Shown: in pieces, positions 14,433 to 21,613 of the stretch
Layout of the letters: each line of letters opens with the position of its first letter
How positions within the stretch are numbered: position 1 is the stretch's first letter
DNA from: a virus
Direction: 5' to 3' (one strand)
Length of the DNA stretch: 21,613 nt
IMG/VR virus record: IMGVR_UViG_3300032050_000927
Coordinates: 1-21,613 of that record
Notes under the pieces: model-generated
The model's input: only the letters and a program-made list of their open reading frames with translations
Databases searched by the model: none
What the model was told of the DNA's origin: nothing
Made by a program: the position numbers and the translations under genes

Positions 14433-14461
14433 TTGACTCTCTCATTTAACAGAATGTTAAT
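14433..14461 (+). promoter_or_regulatory. Putative sigma-70-type promoter of the giant gene
   Basis: TTGACT (14433-14438) is separated by 17 bases from GTTAAT (14456-14461), which matches four of six bases of the -10 consensus. It lies in the conspicuously AT-rich part of the 199-bp divergent intergenic region, about 70 bases before the giant gene's ATG. No operator-like palindrome was obvious. The remainder of 14334-14532 shows nothing else I can name. Confidence 0.4.
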
Positions 14462-14532
14462 ATTTCCCCCAATCGCACAAGATTACAACTTTCGTCGGAT
14501 CGTCTTCATTTTTGCAACCGGAGACACGCATC

Positions 14533-17500
14533 ATGCCGCCACCGCTTGATCTTGCCGATATCGCTGCCGGACAGGGGGGCTTTGTCATCTATGGTGAAGA
14601 TGCGTGGGATAATGCTGGTTTGTCCGTTGCCTCGGCGGGGGATGTGAATGGTGATGGTTTTGACGATCTGATCATTGCAACCCCCTTCGCCGCGGCGGCC
14701 GGCAACAGTAAGGTTGAAGCAGGCAGTACCTATATCGTATTCGGCAAGGCCGCTGGCTGGACCACTTCTATCGACCTGAACGATGTTGCTGCTGGCATTG
14801 GTGGCTTCGTCATCCATGGTGAGGACCCCCTCGACGCGTCCGGCATATCCGTAGCCTCGGTAGGAGACGTGAATGGCGACGGCTTTAGCGATCTGATCAT
14901 CGGTGCTGCCGCAGCCGATGCTGCCGGCAATGCTAAAGATCGCGCAGGGAGTAGCTATGTCGTGTTCGGCAAGGCGGCCGGCTGGGGTGCGGCCATTGAT
15001 CTAAGCAGCGTCGCTTCGGGATCCGGCGGGTTCGTTATCCATGGTCTGGACTCTATGGACGAGTTGGGCCGGTCTGTGGCTCATGCCGGTGATGTGAATG
15101 GCGATGGCTTCGATGATCTGATCATCGGGGCGCCAGACGGCGACGGGGCTGGCAACGCCAGGCCAGGTGCTGGCGATAGTTATGTGGTGTTTGGCAAGGC
15201 CTCTGGCTGGGGCGCTTCCATCGACCTTGCTGCCATCGCCATCGGTGACGGTGGCTTCGTGATATACGGTAAGGTCGGCGATGAGATTGGCAGAGCCGTG
15301 GCCTCAGCCGGGGATATCAACGGCGACGGCTTGGATGATCTGATCATCGGGGCGTGGTCAGCCGATGGGACGAGTACGAACGTCAATGACAATCGCGGCA
15401 ATAGCTATGTCGTGTTCGGCAAGACGAGTGGCTGGAATACTCCGGTTGATCTTTCAACCATCGCGGCGGGCACGGGTGGTTTCGTGATTTATGGTCAAGA
15501 CGCCCTTGACCGGTCGGGCTTCTCGGTGGCTTCTGCTGGCGATGTCAACGGTGATGGCTTCGGTGACCTGATCATAGCTGCGATTTTCGGCGATGGAGCG
15601 AATAATGACAAGCCAAACGTCGGCGACAGCTATGTGGTGTTTGGCAAGGCGTCTGGCTGGGGCGCAGCGAATGATCTTTCCGAAATCGCCTCCGGCAACG
15701 GCGGCTTCGTGCTCCATGGTCAAGATGCTGACGATTGGGCGGGCTTTGCGGTGGCTTCGGCCGGGGACGTGAATGGCGACGGCTTTGATGATCTGATCAT
15801 CGGGGCGCCCTATGCGGACGCTGCGGATAATTCGAAATTTCGAGCCGGCGAAATCTATGTGGTCTTCGGCAAGGCAAGTGGCTGGGGTGCGCCAATAGAT
15901 CTCGCAAACGTGGCTGCTGGGGCAGGCGGTTTCGTGATCCATGGCCAGGGTTCAGTCGATCGTTCGGGGCGCTCTGTAGCCTCCGCTAGGGATGTGGATG
16001 GAGATGGTTTTGATGATTTGATCATTGGGGCGAGGTATGGCGATGGAGCGAACAACGCCAAGCCAAACGCCGGCGAAAGCTACGTGGTGTTTGGCCGGGA
16101 CTTCACCGGCACGGTCACCCATGCCGGGACGGCGGTGGCTGATGCGCTGACCGGCACCGTCAGCGCAGACGTGATCGTCGCGGGTCAGGGCGATGATACC
16201 ATCCTTGGCCAGGGCGGCGCTGACGCGCTGCAGGGTGGCGCGGGCAATGACCGCATCGCCGTGGGTGACCTGAGTTTCCTGCGGGTGGATGGCGGCAGCG
16301 GCACCGATACGCTGGTGTTGACCGGCACTGGGCTCACGCTCGATCTGGCGGCCATCCCCGACACGAGGCTGCAAAGCATTGAGGCAATAGAGCTTGGCGG
16401 CAATGCGCTCCGCGTCACCGCGCTTGAGGTTTTGAACCTGTCGGACACCACGAATACGCTGCGCGTTACCGGCAGCGCGGGCGCCACGCTGAGCTTCGCC
16501 GATACCGGCTGGGTCCGGGGCACAACCGCAGAAGGCTTCACCACCTTCACCAAGGGTGCAGCGACGCTGGAGGTGCAGAGTACCATCCAAATCCCCGGCG
16601 GCGCCATCGCGCCCATAAACCTTGCCGATATCGCTGCCGGACAAGGGGGCTTTGTCATTTATGGGCGTGATACGGGCGATATGAGCGGCCGTTCAGTGGC
16701 CTCAGCAGGCGACATAAATGGTGATGGCTTCGACGATCTCCTCATCGGTGCGCCTTACGCATATGGCAACGACAATGCCAAGGGAGGTGCCGGTGAGAGC
16801 TATGTCGTGTTTGGCAAGGCCGCTGGCTGGGGTGGGCCTATCGAACTTGCCGCCATAGCCTCCGGTGTCGGAGGTTTTGTGCTTTATGGGCGTGACGGTT
16901 ACAGGCAATATAATGGGCGTGGCTATGCTGGGGATAATTCCGGCTTCTCGGTGGCCTCCGCCGGCGATATAAATGGCGATGGCTTCCATGATCTGCTCAT
17001 CGGGGCGTTCGGTGGCGATGCCGCAGGCAATCTGAAGGATCGAGCAGGTGATAGCTATGTAGTGTTCGGCAAGGCTTCTGGTTGGGGCGCTCCCGTCGAC
17101 CTCTCCACCATCGCTAGTGGAACGGGTGGTTTTGTAATCTATGGCGAGGATGTCTACGATTGGTCCGGCTTCTCGGTGGCCTCCGCCGGCGATATAAATG
17201 GCGATGGCTTTGACGATCTGATCATCGGAGCGCCTTTTGCCGGTGACGCGGATAACCTGAAGCGTCGCGCTGGGGATAGCTACGTGGTGTTTGGTAAGGC
17301 TTCTGGTTGGGGCGCGCCCATTGACCTTGGTACCATCGCTGCCGGTGATGGTGGCTTTGTGATTCATGGCCAGGATGGAGGTTCTTACTCTGGCTTCTCG
17401 GTTGCATCCGCTGGGGATTTGAACGGCGATGGCTTCGATGAGATCATCATCGGAACATCAGGAAGCGGTAAGAATTCTGGGCCTGACGCCTATGTGGTTT

Positions 17501-20500
17501 TCGGCAAGGCAAGTGGCTGGGGGGCGGCGATTGACCTGACTGATGTCGCCGCTGGCAATGGCGGTTTTGTCATCAACGGCGAGGGCTCCTACGATTTCTC
17601 TGGCCGATCTGTGGCCTCCGCCGGGGACGTGAATGGCGATGGCTTTGCCGACATGATCATTGGCGCGCCCCTTGGTAACGCAGCAAATAACCTGAAGGAG
17701 CGTGCCGGCAATAGCTATATTGTGTTTGGCAAGGGTTCCGACTGGGGTCCCGCACTTGACCTGACCACCATCGCTGCGGGCAATGGTGGTTTTGTGATTT
17801 ATGGACGGGATGTCTCAGATTGGAGCGGCTGGTCGGTGGCCTCCGCTGGGGATGTAAATGGCGATGGCATTGATGATCTGATCATCGGGACATTCGCTGC
17901 CGGCGAGAGTTATGTGGTGTTTGGCAAATCCAGCGGCTGGGGCGCTGCGATTGATTTGACTACGATTGCTGCCGGTGTCGGCGGCTTCATTGTCAATGGA
18001 AGGGATGTGATAGATTCATCCGGCTTGGCTGTAGCCTCGGCCGGCGATATCAATGGTGATGGCTTTGATGATCTGATCATCGGGGCACCTTTTGCTTTCG
18101 CAGCTGACAATGCAACCCGTTACGCCGGCGAAAGCTACGTGGTGTTTGGCCGTGACTTCACCGGCACGGTCACCCATGCCGGGACGGGGGCGGCTGATGC
18201 GCTGACCGGCACCGCCAGCGCAGACGTGATGGTCGCGGGTCAGGGCGATGACACTATCTTTGGCCAGGGCGGCGCTGACGCGCTGCAGGGTGGCGCGGGC
18301 AATGACCGCATCGCCGTGGGCGACCTTAGTTTCCTTCGCGTTGATGGCGGCAGCGGCACCGATACGCTGGTGCTAGCCGGCACTGGGCTGACGCTTGATC
18401 TGGCGGCCATCCCCGACACAAGGCTGCAAAGCATTGAGGCGATAGAGCTTGGCGGCAATGCGCTCCGCCTCACAGCGCTTGAGGTTTTGAACCTATCGGA
18501 TACCACCAATACGCTGCGCCTGACCGGCAGCGCGGGTGCCACGCTGAGCTTCGCCGATACCGGCTGGGTCCGGGGCGCAACTGCAGAAGGCTTCACTACC
18601 TTCACCAAGGGTGCAGCGACGCTGGAAGTGCAGAGCTCCATCCACATTCCTGGCGACGCCATCGCGCCCATAAACCTTGCCGATGTCGCTGCCGGACAAG
18701 GGGGCTTTGTCATTTATGGGCAGGATGACGGTGACCGATCCGGTCGTTCCGTGGCCTCGGCCGGGGATATCAATGGTGATGGCTTCGACGATCTGATCAT
18801 TGGGGCGTTCTTCGGCGACGCGGCGGGCAATGCGAAGTACAACGCTGGCGACAGCTATGTTGTGTTTGGCAAGGCGTCCGGCTGGGGTGCGCCGATTGAC
18901 CTTGCCACCATCGCTGCCGGCACGGGCGGCTTTGTCATCCATGGGCAGGATGGCAGTGATTATTCCGGCTATTCTGTGGCCTCGGCCGGGGATATCAATG
19001 GTGATGGCTTTGCTGATCTGATCATCGGGGCGTACGGCGGCCGCGCGGCGGGCAATGCGAAAGGCGCCGCCGGCGAAAGCTATGTGGTGTTTGGCAAGGC
19101 ATCCGGCTGGGGTGCGGCGATTGACCTGGCCACCATCGCAGCCGGCACGGGCGGCTTTGTCATCCATGGGCAGGATTTCCGGGACTATTCCGGCCGTTCC
19201 GTAGCCTCGGCTGGGGATATCAATGGTGATGGCTTCGCCGATCTGATCATCGGGGCGGCCGTCGGCGACGCGGCGGGCAATGCGAAATACAATGCTGGTG
19301 ACAGCTATGTGGTGTTTGGCAAGGCATCCGGCTGGGGTGCGGCGATTGACCTTGCCACCATCGCTGCCGGCACGGGTGGCTTTGTCATCCATGGGCAGGA
19401 TGGCCGTGACTATTCCGGCGTTTCTGTGGCCTCGGCCGGGGATATCAATGGTGATGGCTTCGCCGATCTGATCATCGGGGCCGACCGAGGCGACGCGGCG
19501 GGCAATGCGAAAAGCCGCGCCGGCGACAGCTATGTGGTGTTTGGCAAGGCATCCGGCTGGGGTGCGCCGATTGACCTTGCCACCATCGCTGCCGGCACGG
19601 GCGGCTTTGTCATCCATGGGCAGGATAACTATGACCGATCCGGCTTTTCTGTGGCCTCGGCCGGGGATATCAATGGTGATGGCTTCGACGATCTGATCAT
19701 CGGGGCGCTTGATGGCGACGCGGCGGGCAATGCGAAATACAATGCTGGCGACAGTTATGTGGTGTTTGGCAAGGCATCCGGCTGGGGCGCGCCGATTGAT
19801 CTTGCCACCATCGCTGCCGGCACGGGTGGCTTTGTCATCCATGGGCAGGATGCCTATGACCTATCCGGCTGGTCTGTGGCCTCGGCCGGGGATATCAATG
19901 GTGATGGCTTCGCCGATCTGATCATTGGGGCGCCCTTAGGCGACGCGGCGGGCAATGCGAAAGGCTATGCCGGCGACAGCTATGTGGTGTTTGGCAAGGC
20001 ATCCGGCTGGGGTGCGCCGATTGATCTTGCCACCATCGCTGCCGGCACGGGCGGCTTTGTGATCCATGGGCAGGATGCCAATGACAGATCCGGCGTTTCT
20101 GTGGCCTCGGCCGGGGATATCAATGGTGATGGCTTCGACGATCTGATCATTGGGGCGTGGACCGGCGACGCGGCGGGCAATGCGAAAAGCTATGCCGGCG
20201 AAAGCTATGTGATTTTCGGCCGCGACTTCACCAACGCCTTAACCCATGCCGGCACAGCCAGCGCTGAACTTCTGACCGGCACAAACGCCGCCAATGTCAT
20301 GGTGGCCGGGCTCGGCAATGACACGCTGGATGGCTTTGGCGGTGCCGATGCGCTGAAGGGCGGCGCCGGGGATGATCGGGTTCAGGTTGCGGATTTGGCC
20401 TTCCTGAATATTGATGGCGGCAGCGGCACCGATACGCTGGTGCTGACCGGCACCGGGCTCACGCTCGATCTGGCGGCCATCCCCGAAACAAGGCTGCAAA

Positions 20501-21613
20501 GCATTGAGGCGATAGAGCTTGGCGGCAATGCGCTCCGCATCACCGCGCTTGAGGTATTGAACCTGTCGGATAGCACAAATACGCTCCGCGTGACCGGCGA
20601 TGCGGGCGCCGCGCTGACCTTCACCGATACCGGGTGGGTTCGGGGTGCAAACTCAGATGGCTTTGTGACCTTCACCAACGGTCTTGCCACCTTGATTGCG
20701 TCCGAAAGCCTTGTGCCGAGCGCCCCAACGGCTGGAAACGATACGCTGGATGGTACTTCTGGCGATGACACTATTGATGCGCTTGGTGGCGCCGATTTAG
20801 TGCGTGGGCTCGCAGGCAATGACAGCTTGATGGGCGGTGACGGCACAGATACCCTGGATGGCGGCGTGGGCGCTGACAGTCTGCAGGGCGGTTCCGGTAA
20901 TGATCGGCTGGACGGTGGCAATGATGCCGATACGCTTTCTGGAGGTTCTGGCGCTGACCATCTGATTGGCGGCGAAGGTCTGGATTGGGCGACGTATGCA
21001 GAGCTGACCATAGCGACCCAGTCGATCACGGTGAACCTTGCCACAGGCGCTGTCACGGGTGCGGCGGGCAACGACCTGCTGTCTGGGATAGACAACGTGC
21101 ATGGCGGTGCGGGCAATGACAGCCTGTTCGGTGATGACTTTGCCAATCTGCTTGCCGGCGCCGCCGGCAATGACCGCTTGAATGGTGGCGGAGGCAATGA
21201 CACGCTAGATGGCGGAGCGGGTGCCGATACCATGTCTGGCGGCAATGGCGATGATGTCTTTATTGTTGGCGATGGTGATGTATTCTCGGAAGCAACTGGG
21301 CAGGGTACCGACCTAATCCTACTGCGGCGAAGTGCAATCAACCTGACCAGTATCGGTGTCGAGAATGTGACAGGCGATATGGTTGGTCTGGCCTTTTCCA
21401 TTATCGGCAACACTCTTGCGAATATCCTGACGGGCGGAGCCCTAGCTGATACGCTGAATGGTGGCTCCGCGAATGACACGCTGCTGGGCGGTGCGGGCGC
21501 TGACTGTCTGATCGGCGGTGCTGGGATTGATGTGATTGATGGTGGCGCTGGCGACGACCTGATCATGGTTTTGGGCGCTGAGGGCGAATACGACACGCTG
21601 CAGGGTGGTGCGG
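14533..21613 (+). CDS. Giant FG-GAP/RTX protein, probably type I secreted (3' end outside window)
   Basis: Starts at ATG 14533 with GGAGA at 14520-14524 and stays open to the window edge: at least 2360 codons without a stop (read line by line in frame). There is no N-terminal signal peptide, fitting type I secretion, whose signal would be at the missing C-terminus. Layout by residue: propeller A 5-522, linker 523-695, propeller B 696-1207, linker 1208-1380, propeller C 1381-1897, linker 1898-2067, RTX region 2068-2360+. Each propeller has seven FG-GAP repeats of about 75 aa, each with a calcium loop of the form DxNGDGxxD and a YVVFGKASGWG strand pair. Linkers and the C-terminal part contain GGxGxDxLxGG nonapeptides that bind calcium outside the cell. 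Likely roles are adhesion, surface layer or biofilm matrix; which one cannot be told from sequence. Only one cysteine was noticed in the RTX part. The secretion ABC transporter is not in the window. Confidence 0.85.
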   Translation, partial: MPPPLDLADIAAGQGGFVIYGEDAWDNAGLSVASAGDVNGDGFDDLIIATPFAAAAGNSKVEAGSTYIVFGKAAGWTTSIDLNDVAAGIGGFVIHGEDPLDASGISVASVGDVNGDGFSDLIIGAAAADAAGNAKDRAGSSYVVFGKAAGWGAAIDLSSVASGSGGFVIHGLDSMDELGRSVAHAGDVNGDGFDDLIIGAPDGDGAGNARPGAGDSYVVFGKASGWGASIDLAAIAIGDGGFVIYGKVGDEIGRAVASAGDINGDGLDDLIIGAWSADGTSTNVNDNRGNSYVVFGKTSGWNTPVDLSTIAAGTGGFVIYGQDALDRSGFSVASAGDVNGDGFGDLIIAAIFGDGANNDKPNVGDSYVVFGKASGWGAANDLSEIASGNGGFVLHGQDADDWAGFAVASAGDVNGDGFDDLIIGAPYADAADNSKFRAGEIYVVFGKASGWGAPIDLANVAAGAGGFVIHGQGSVDRSGRSVASARDVDGDGFDDLIIGARYGDGANNAKPNAGESYVVFGRDFTGTVTHAGTAVADALTGTVSADVIVAGQGDDTILGQGGADALQGGAGNDRIAVGDLSFLRVDGGSGTDTLVLTGTGLTLDLAAIPDTRLQSIEAIELGGNALRVTALEVLNLSDTTNTLRVTGSAGATLSFADTGWVRGTTAEGFTTFTKGAATLEVQSTIQIPGGAIAPINLADIAAGQGGFVIYGRDTGDMSGRSVASAGDINGDGFDDLLIGAPYAYGNDNAKGGAGESYVVFGKAAGWGGPIELAAIASGVGGFVLYGRDGYRQYNGRGYAGDNSGFSVASAGDINGDGFHDLLIGAFGGDAAGNLKDRAGDSYVVFGKASGWGAPVDLSTIASGTGGFVIYGEDVYDWSGFSVASAGDINGDGFDDLIIGAPFAGDADNLKRRAGDSYVVFGKASGWGAPIDLGTIAAGDGGFVIHGQDGGSYSGFSVASAGDLNGDGFDEIIIGTSGSGKNSGPDAYVVFGKASGWGAAIDLTDVAAGNGGFVINGEGSYDFSGRSVASAGDVNGDGFADMIIGAPLGNAANNLKERAGNSYIVFGKGSDWGPALDLTTIAAGNGGFVIYGRDVSDWSGWSVASAGDVNGDGIDDLIIGTFAAGESYVVFGKSSGWGAAIDLTTIAAGVGGFIVNGRDVIDSSGLAVASAGDINGDGFDDLIIGAPFAFAADNATRYAGESYVVFGRDFTGTVTHAGTGAADALTGTASADVMVAGQGDDTIFGQGGADALQGGAGNDRIAVGDLSFLRVDGGSGTDTLVLAGTGLTLDLAAIPDTRLQSIEAIELGGNALRLTALEVLNLSDTTNTLRLTGSAGATLSFADTGWVRGATAEGFTTFTKGAATLEVQSSIHIPGDAIAPINLADVAAGQGGFVIYGQDDGDRSGRSVASAGDINGDGFDDLIIGAFFGDAAGNAKYNAGDSYVVFGKASGWGAPIDLATIAAGTGGFVIHGQDGSDYSGYSVASAGDINGDGFADLIIGAYGGRAAGNAKGAAGESYVVFGKASGWGAAIDLATIAAGTGGFVIHGQDFRDYSGRSVASAGDINGDGFADLIIGAAVGDAAGNAKYNAGDSYVVFGKASGWGAAIDLATIAAGTGGFVIHGQDGRDYSGVSVASAGDINGDGFADLIIGADRGDAAGNAKSRAGDSYVVFGKASGWGAPIDLATIAAGTGGFVIHGQDNYDRSGFSVASAGDINGDGFDDLIIGALDGDAAGNAKYNAGDSYVVFGKASGWGAPIDLATIAAGTGGFVIHGQDAYDLSGWSVASAGDINGDGFADLIIGAPLGDAAGNAKGYAGDSYVVFGKASGWGAPIDLATIAAGTGGFVIHGQDANDRSGVSVASAGDINGDGFDDLIIGAWTGDAAGNAKSYAGESYVIFGRDFTNALTHAGTASAELLTGTNAANVMVAGLGNDTLDGFGGADALKGGAGDDRVQVADLAFLNIDGGSGTDTLVLTGTGLTLDLAAIPETRLQSIEAIELGGNALRITALEVLNLSDSTNTLRVTGDAGAALTFTDTGWVRGANSDGFVTFTNGLATLIASESLVPSAPTAGNDTLDGTSGDDTIDALGGADLVRGLAGNDSLMGGDGTDTLDGGVGADSLQGGSGNDRLDGGNDADTLSGGSGADHLIGGEGLDWATYAELTIATQSITVNLATGAVTGAAGNDLLSGIDNVHGGAGNDSLFGDDFANLLAGAAGNDRLNGGGGNDTLDGGAGADTMSGGNGDDVFIVGDGDVFSEATGQGTDLILLRRSAINLTSIGVENVTGDMVGLAFSIIGNTLANILTGGALADTLNGGSANDTLLGGAGADCLIGGAGIDVIDGGAGDDLIMVLGAEGEYDTLQGGA
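14545..16098 (+). repeat. FG-GAP propeller A, seven blades
   Basis: Calcium loops begin at 14641, 14866, 15091, 15313, 15541, 15766 and 15991, a spacing of 222-228 bases. Blades have diverged from each other in both DNA and protein. Blade 7 has DVDGDGFDD in place of DxNGDGxxD, still suitable for calcium. The block opens with LADIAAGQGGFVIYG, the same phrase that opens block B; block C opens with LADVAAGQGGFVIYG. Confidence 0.85.
16099..16617 (+). repeat. Linker module 1 (519 bp)
   Basis: Encodes DFTGTVTHAGTAVADALTGT, two RTX-like nonapeptide turns (GGADALQGGAGNDRI), then a strand-rich part with TGTGLTLDLAAIPDTRLQSI and EVLNLSDTTNTLRVTGSAGA. It has exactly the same length as linker 2 and differs from it at only scattered bases, which points to recent duplication or gene conversion. 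Confidence 0.8.
16618..18153 (+). repeat. FG-GAP propeller B, seven blades
   Basis: Calcium loops start at 16711, 16966, 17191, 17416, 17626, 17851 and 18046. The spacing is less regular (195-255 bases). Blade 2 has an extra Gly/Tyr-rich insertion (RDGYRQYNGRGYAGDNSG at about 16891-16944). Blades 4 and 6 have shortened loops. Blade 4 has DLNGDGFDE. The count is still exactly seven. Confidence 0.85.
18154..18672 (+). repeat. Linker module 2 (519 bp)
   Basis: Near-identical partner of linker 1, same length, with the same RTX turns and LEVLNLSDTTNTLR segment. It precedes the phrase INLADVAAGQGGFVIYG that opens propeller C. Confidence 0.8.
18673..20223 (+). repeat. FG-GAP propeller C, seven near-identical 225-bp blades
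   Basis: Calcium loops start at 18766, 18991, 19216, 19441, 19666, 19891 and 20116, exactly 225 bases apart. Most of each unit is the same at DNA level, including the loop phrase GATATCAATGGTGATGGCTT and GGCAAGGCATCCGGCTGGGG. Differences concentrate in a few codons: two after GQD, one before and one after SG, one after GDGF, two after IIGA, and two after GNAK. The homogeneity implies recent tandem expansion or conversion. Confidence 0.9.
20224..20730 (+). repeat. Linker module 3 (diverged copy)
   Basis: Same order of parts as linkers 1 and 2: DFTNALTHAGTASAELLTGT, nonapeptide turns, TGTGLTLDLAAIPETRLQSI, and EVLNLSDSTNTLRVTGDAGA. It is more diverged in its first 170 bases and its last 50. 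The segment around 20416-20580 remains almost the same as in the other two copies. Confidence 0.75.
20734..21613 (+). repeat. RTX calcium-binding nonapeptide region
   Basis: Repeated GGxGxDxLxGG-type units: GNDTLDGTSGDDT, GGVGADSLQGGSGNDRLDGG, then GGAGNDSLFGDDFANLLAGA, AGNDRLNGGGGNDTLDGGAG, and GGAGADCLIGGAGIDVIDGG. An interrupting part of about 35 residues (21000-21090) contains SITVNLATGAVTGAAGNDLL, a typical RTX insert. The array folds into a calcium-filled beta-roll after secretion. It continues past the window end. Confidence 0.85.

Noticed and set aside
18493-19842. Long minus-strand reading frame (449 codons) across propeller C
   Set aside because: It is the antisense shadow of the 225-bp repeats; a repeat whose length is a multiple of three keeps antisense frames open. 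The + strand frame carries the recognisable FG-GAP motifs.
18673-20223. Diversity-generating retroelement explanation for the variable codons
   Set aside because: No reverse transcriptase, template repeat or accessory gene in the window, and the variation lies between repeats inside one gene, with changes at all bases rather than only at adenines.
20382-21596. Minus-strand frame of 404 codons over linker 3 and RTX repeats
   Set aside because: Ser/Pro/Ala-rich low-complexity shadow of Gly/Asp-rich RTX codons, with no family resemblance.
1-21613. CRISPR array, tRNA, rRNA, insertion sequence or integrase
   Set aside because: The regular repeats in the window are coding FG-GAP/RTX units; no cloverleaf, spacer-repeat pattern, transposase or recombinase sequence was seen on either strand.

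Overview
The window comes from a high-GC Gram-negative bacterium, most likely an alphaproteobacterium. The phage gene set (3-TM GTA-type holin, DUF6441-like protein, DUF6950-like protein) and the codon use resemble Acetobacteraceae/Rhodospirillales prophages. That taxonomic placement is an inference from protein style, not from a marker gene. The window has two parts.

Part 1 (about 1-13103) is the lysis and tail half of a long-tailed (siphovirus-type) prophage or phage-derived particle locus, all on the + strand and tightly packed with ATGA, TAATG and TGATG overlaps. The order is: end of an M15 endolysin, holin, head-tail joining protein, DUF6441-like tail completion protein, tail terminator-like protein, tail tube, tail assembly chaperone with a -1 frameshift extension, tape measure, two minor tail proteins, NlpC/P60-like DUF6950 protein, J-like tail tip protein, and a pectate-lyase-fold tail spike. 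Capsid, terminase and integrase genes are not in the window. Two things stand out. A complete Hanks-type Ser/Thr protein kinase gene lies on the opposite strand between tail tube and tail chaperone; it is AT-richer than its surroundings and looks like a moron or cargo gene. The tail chaperone carries a clear programmed -1 frameshift signal: GGGAAAC, a 6-nt spacer, then a 12-bp hairpin. It leads into a Cys-rich frame that has no start codon of its own.

Part 2 (13104-21613) is not phage-like. A structured inverted-repeat element (13113-13219) separates the tail spike from a minus-strand TIGR03032/DUF4915-type gene. Divergent from that gene, behind an AT-rich promoter region, starts a giant surface or secreted protein (at least 2360 aa, cut by the window end). 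It is built from three modules, each with exactly seven FG-GAP/integrin-alpha blades carrying DxNGDGxxD calcium loops, followed by a linker of about 173 aa. A C-terminal RTX nonapeptide region follows and is still open at the edge. The architecture predicts type I secretion and calcium-dependent folding. The third propeller is almost identical from blade to blade at DNA level (exact 225-bp period), but a few positions per blade vary strongly.

No tRNA, rRNA, CRISPR array, transposase or integrase was seen.
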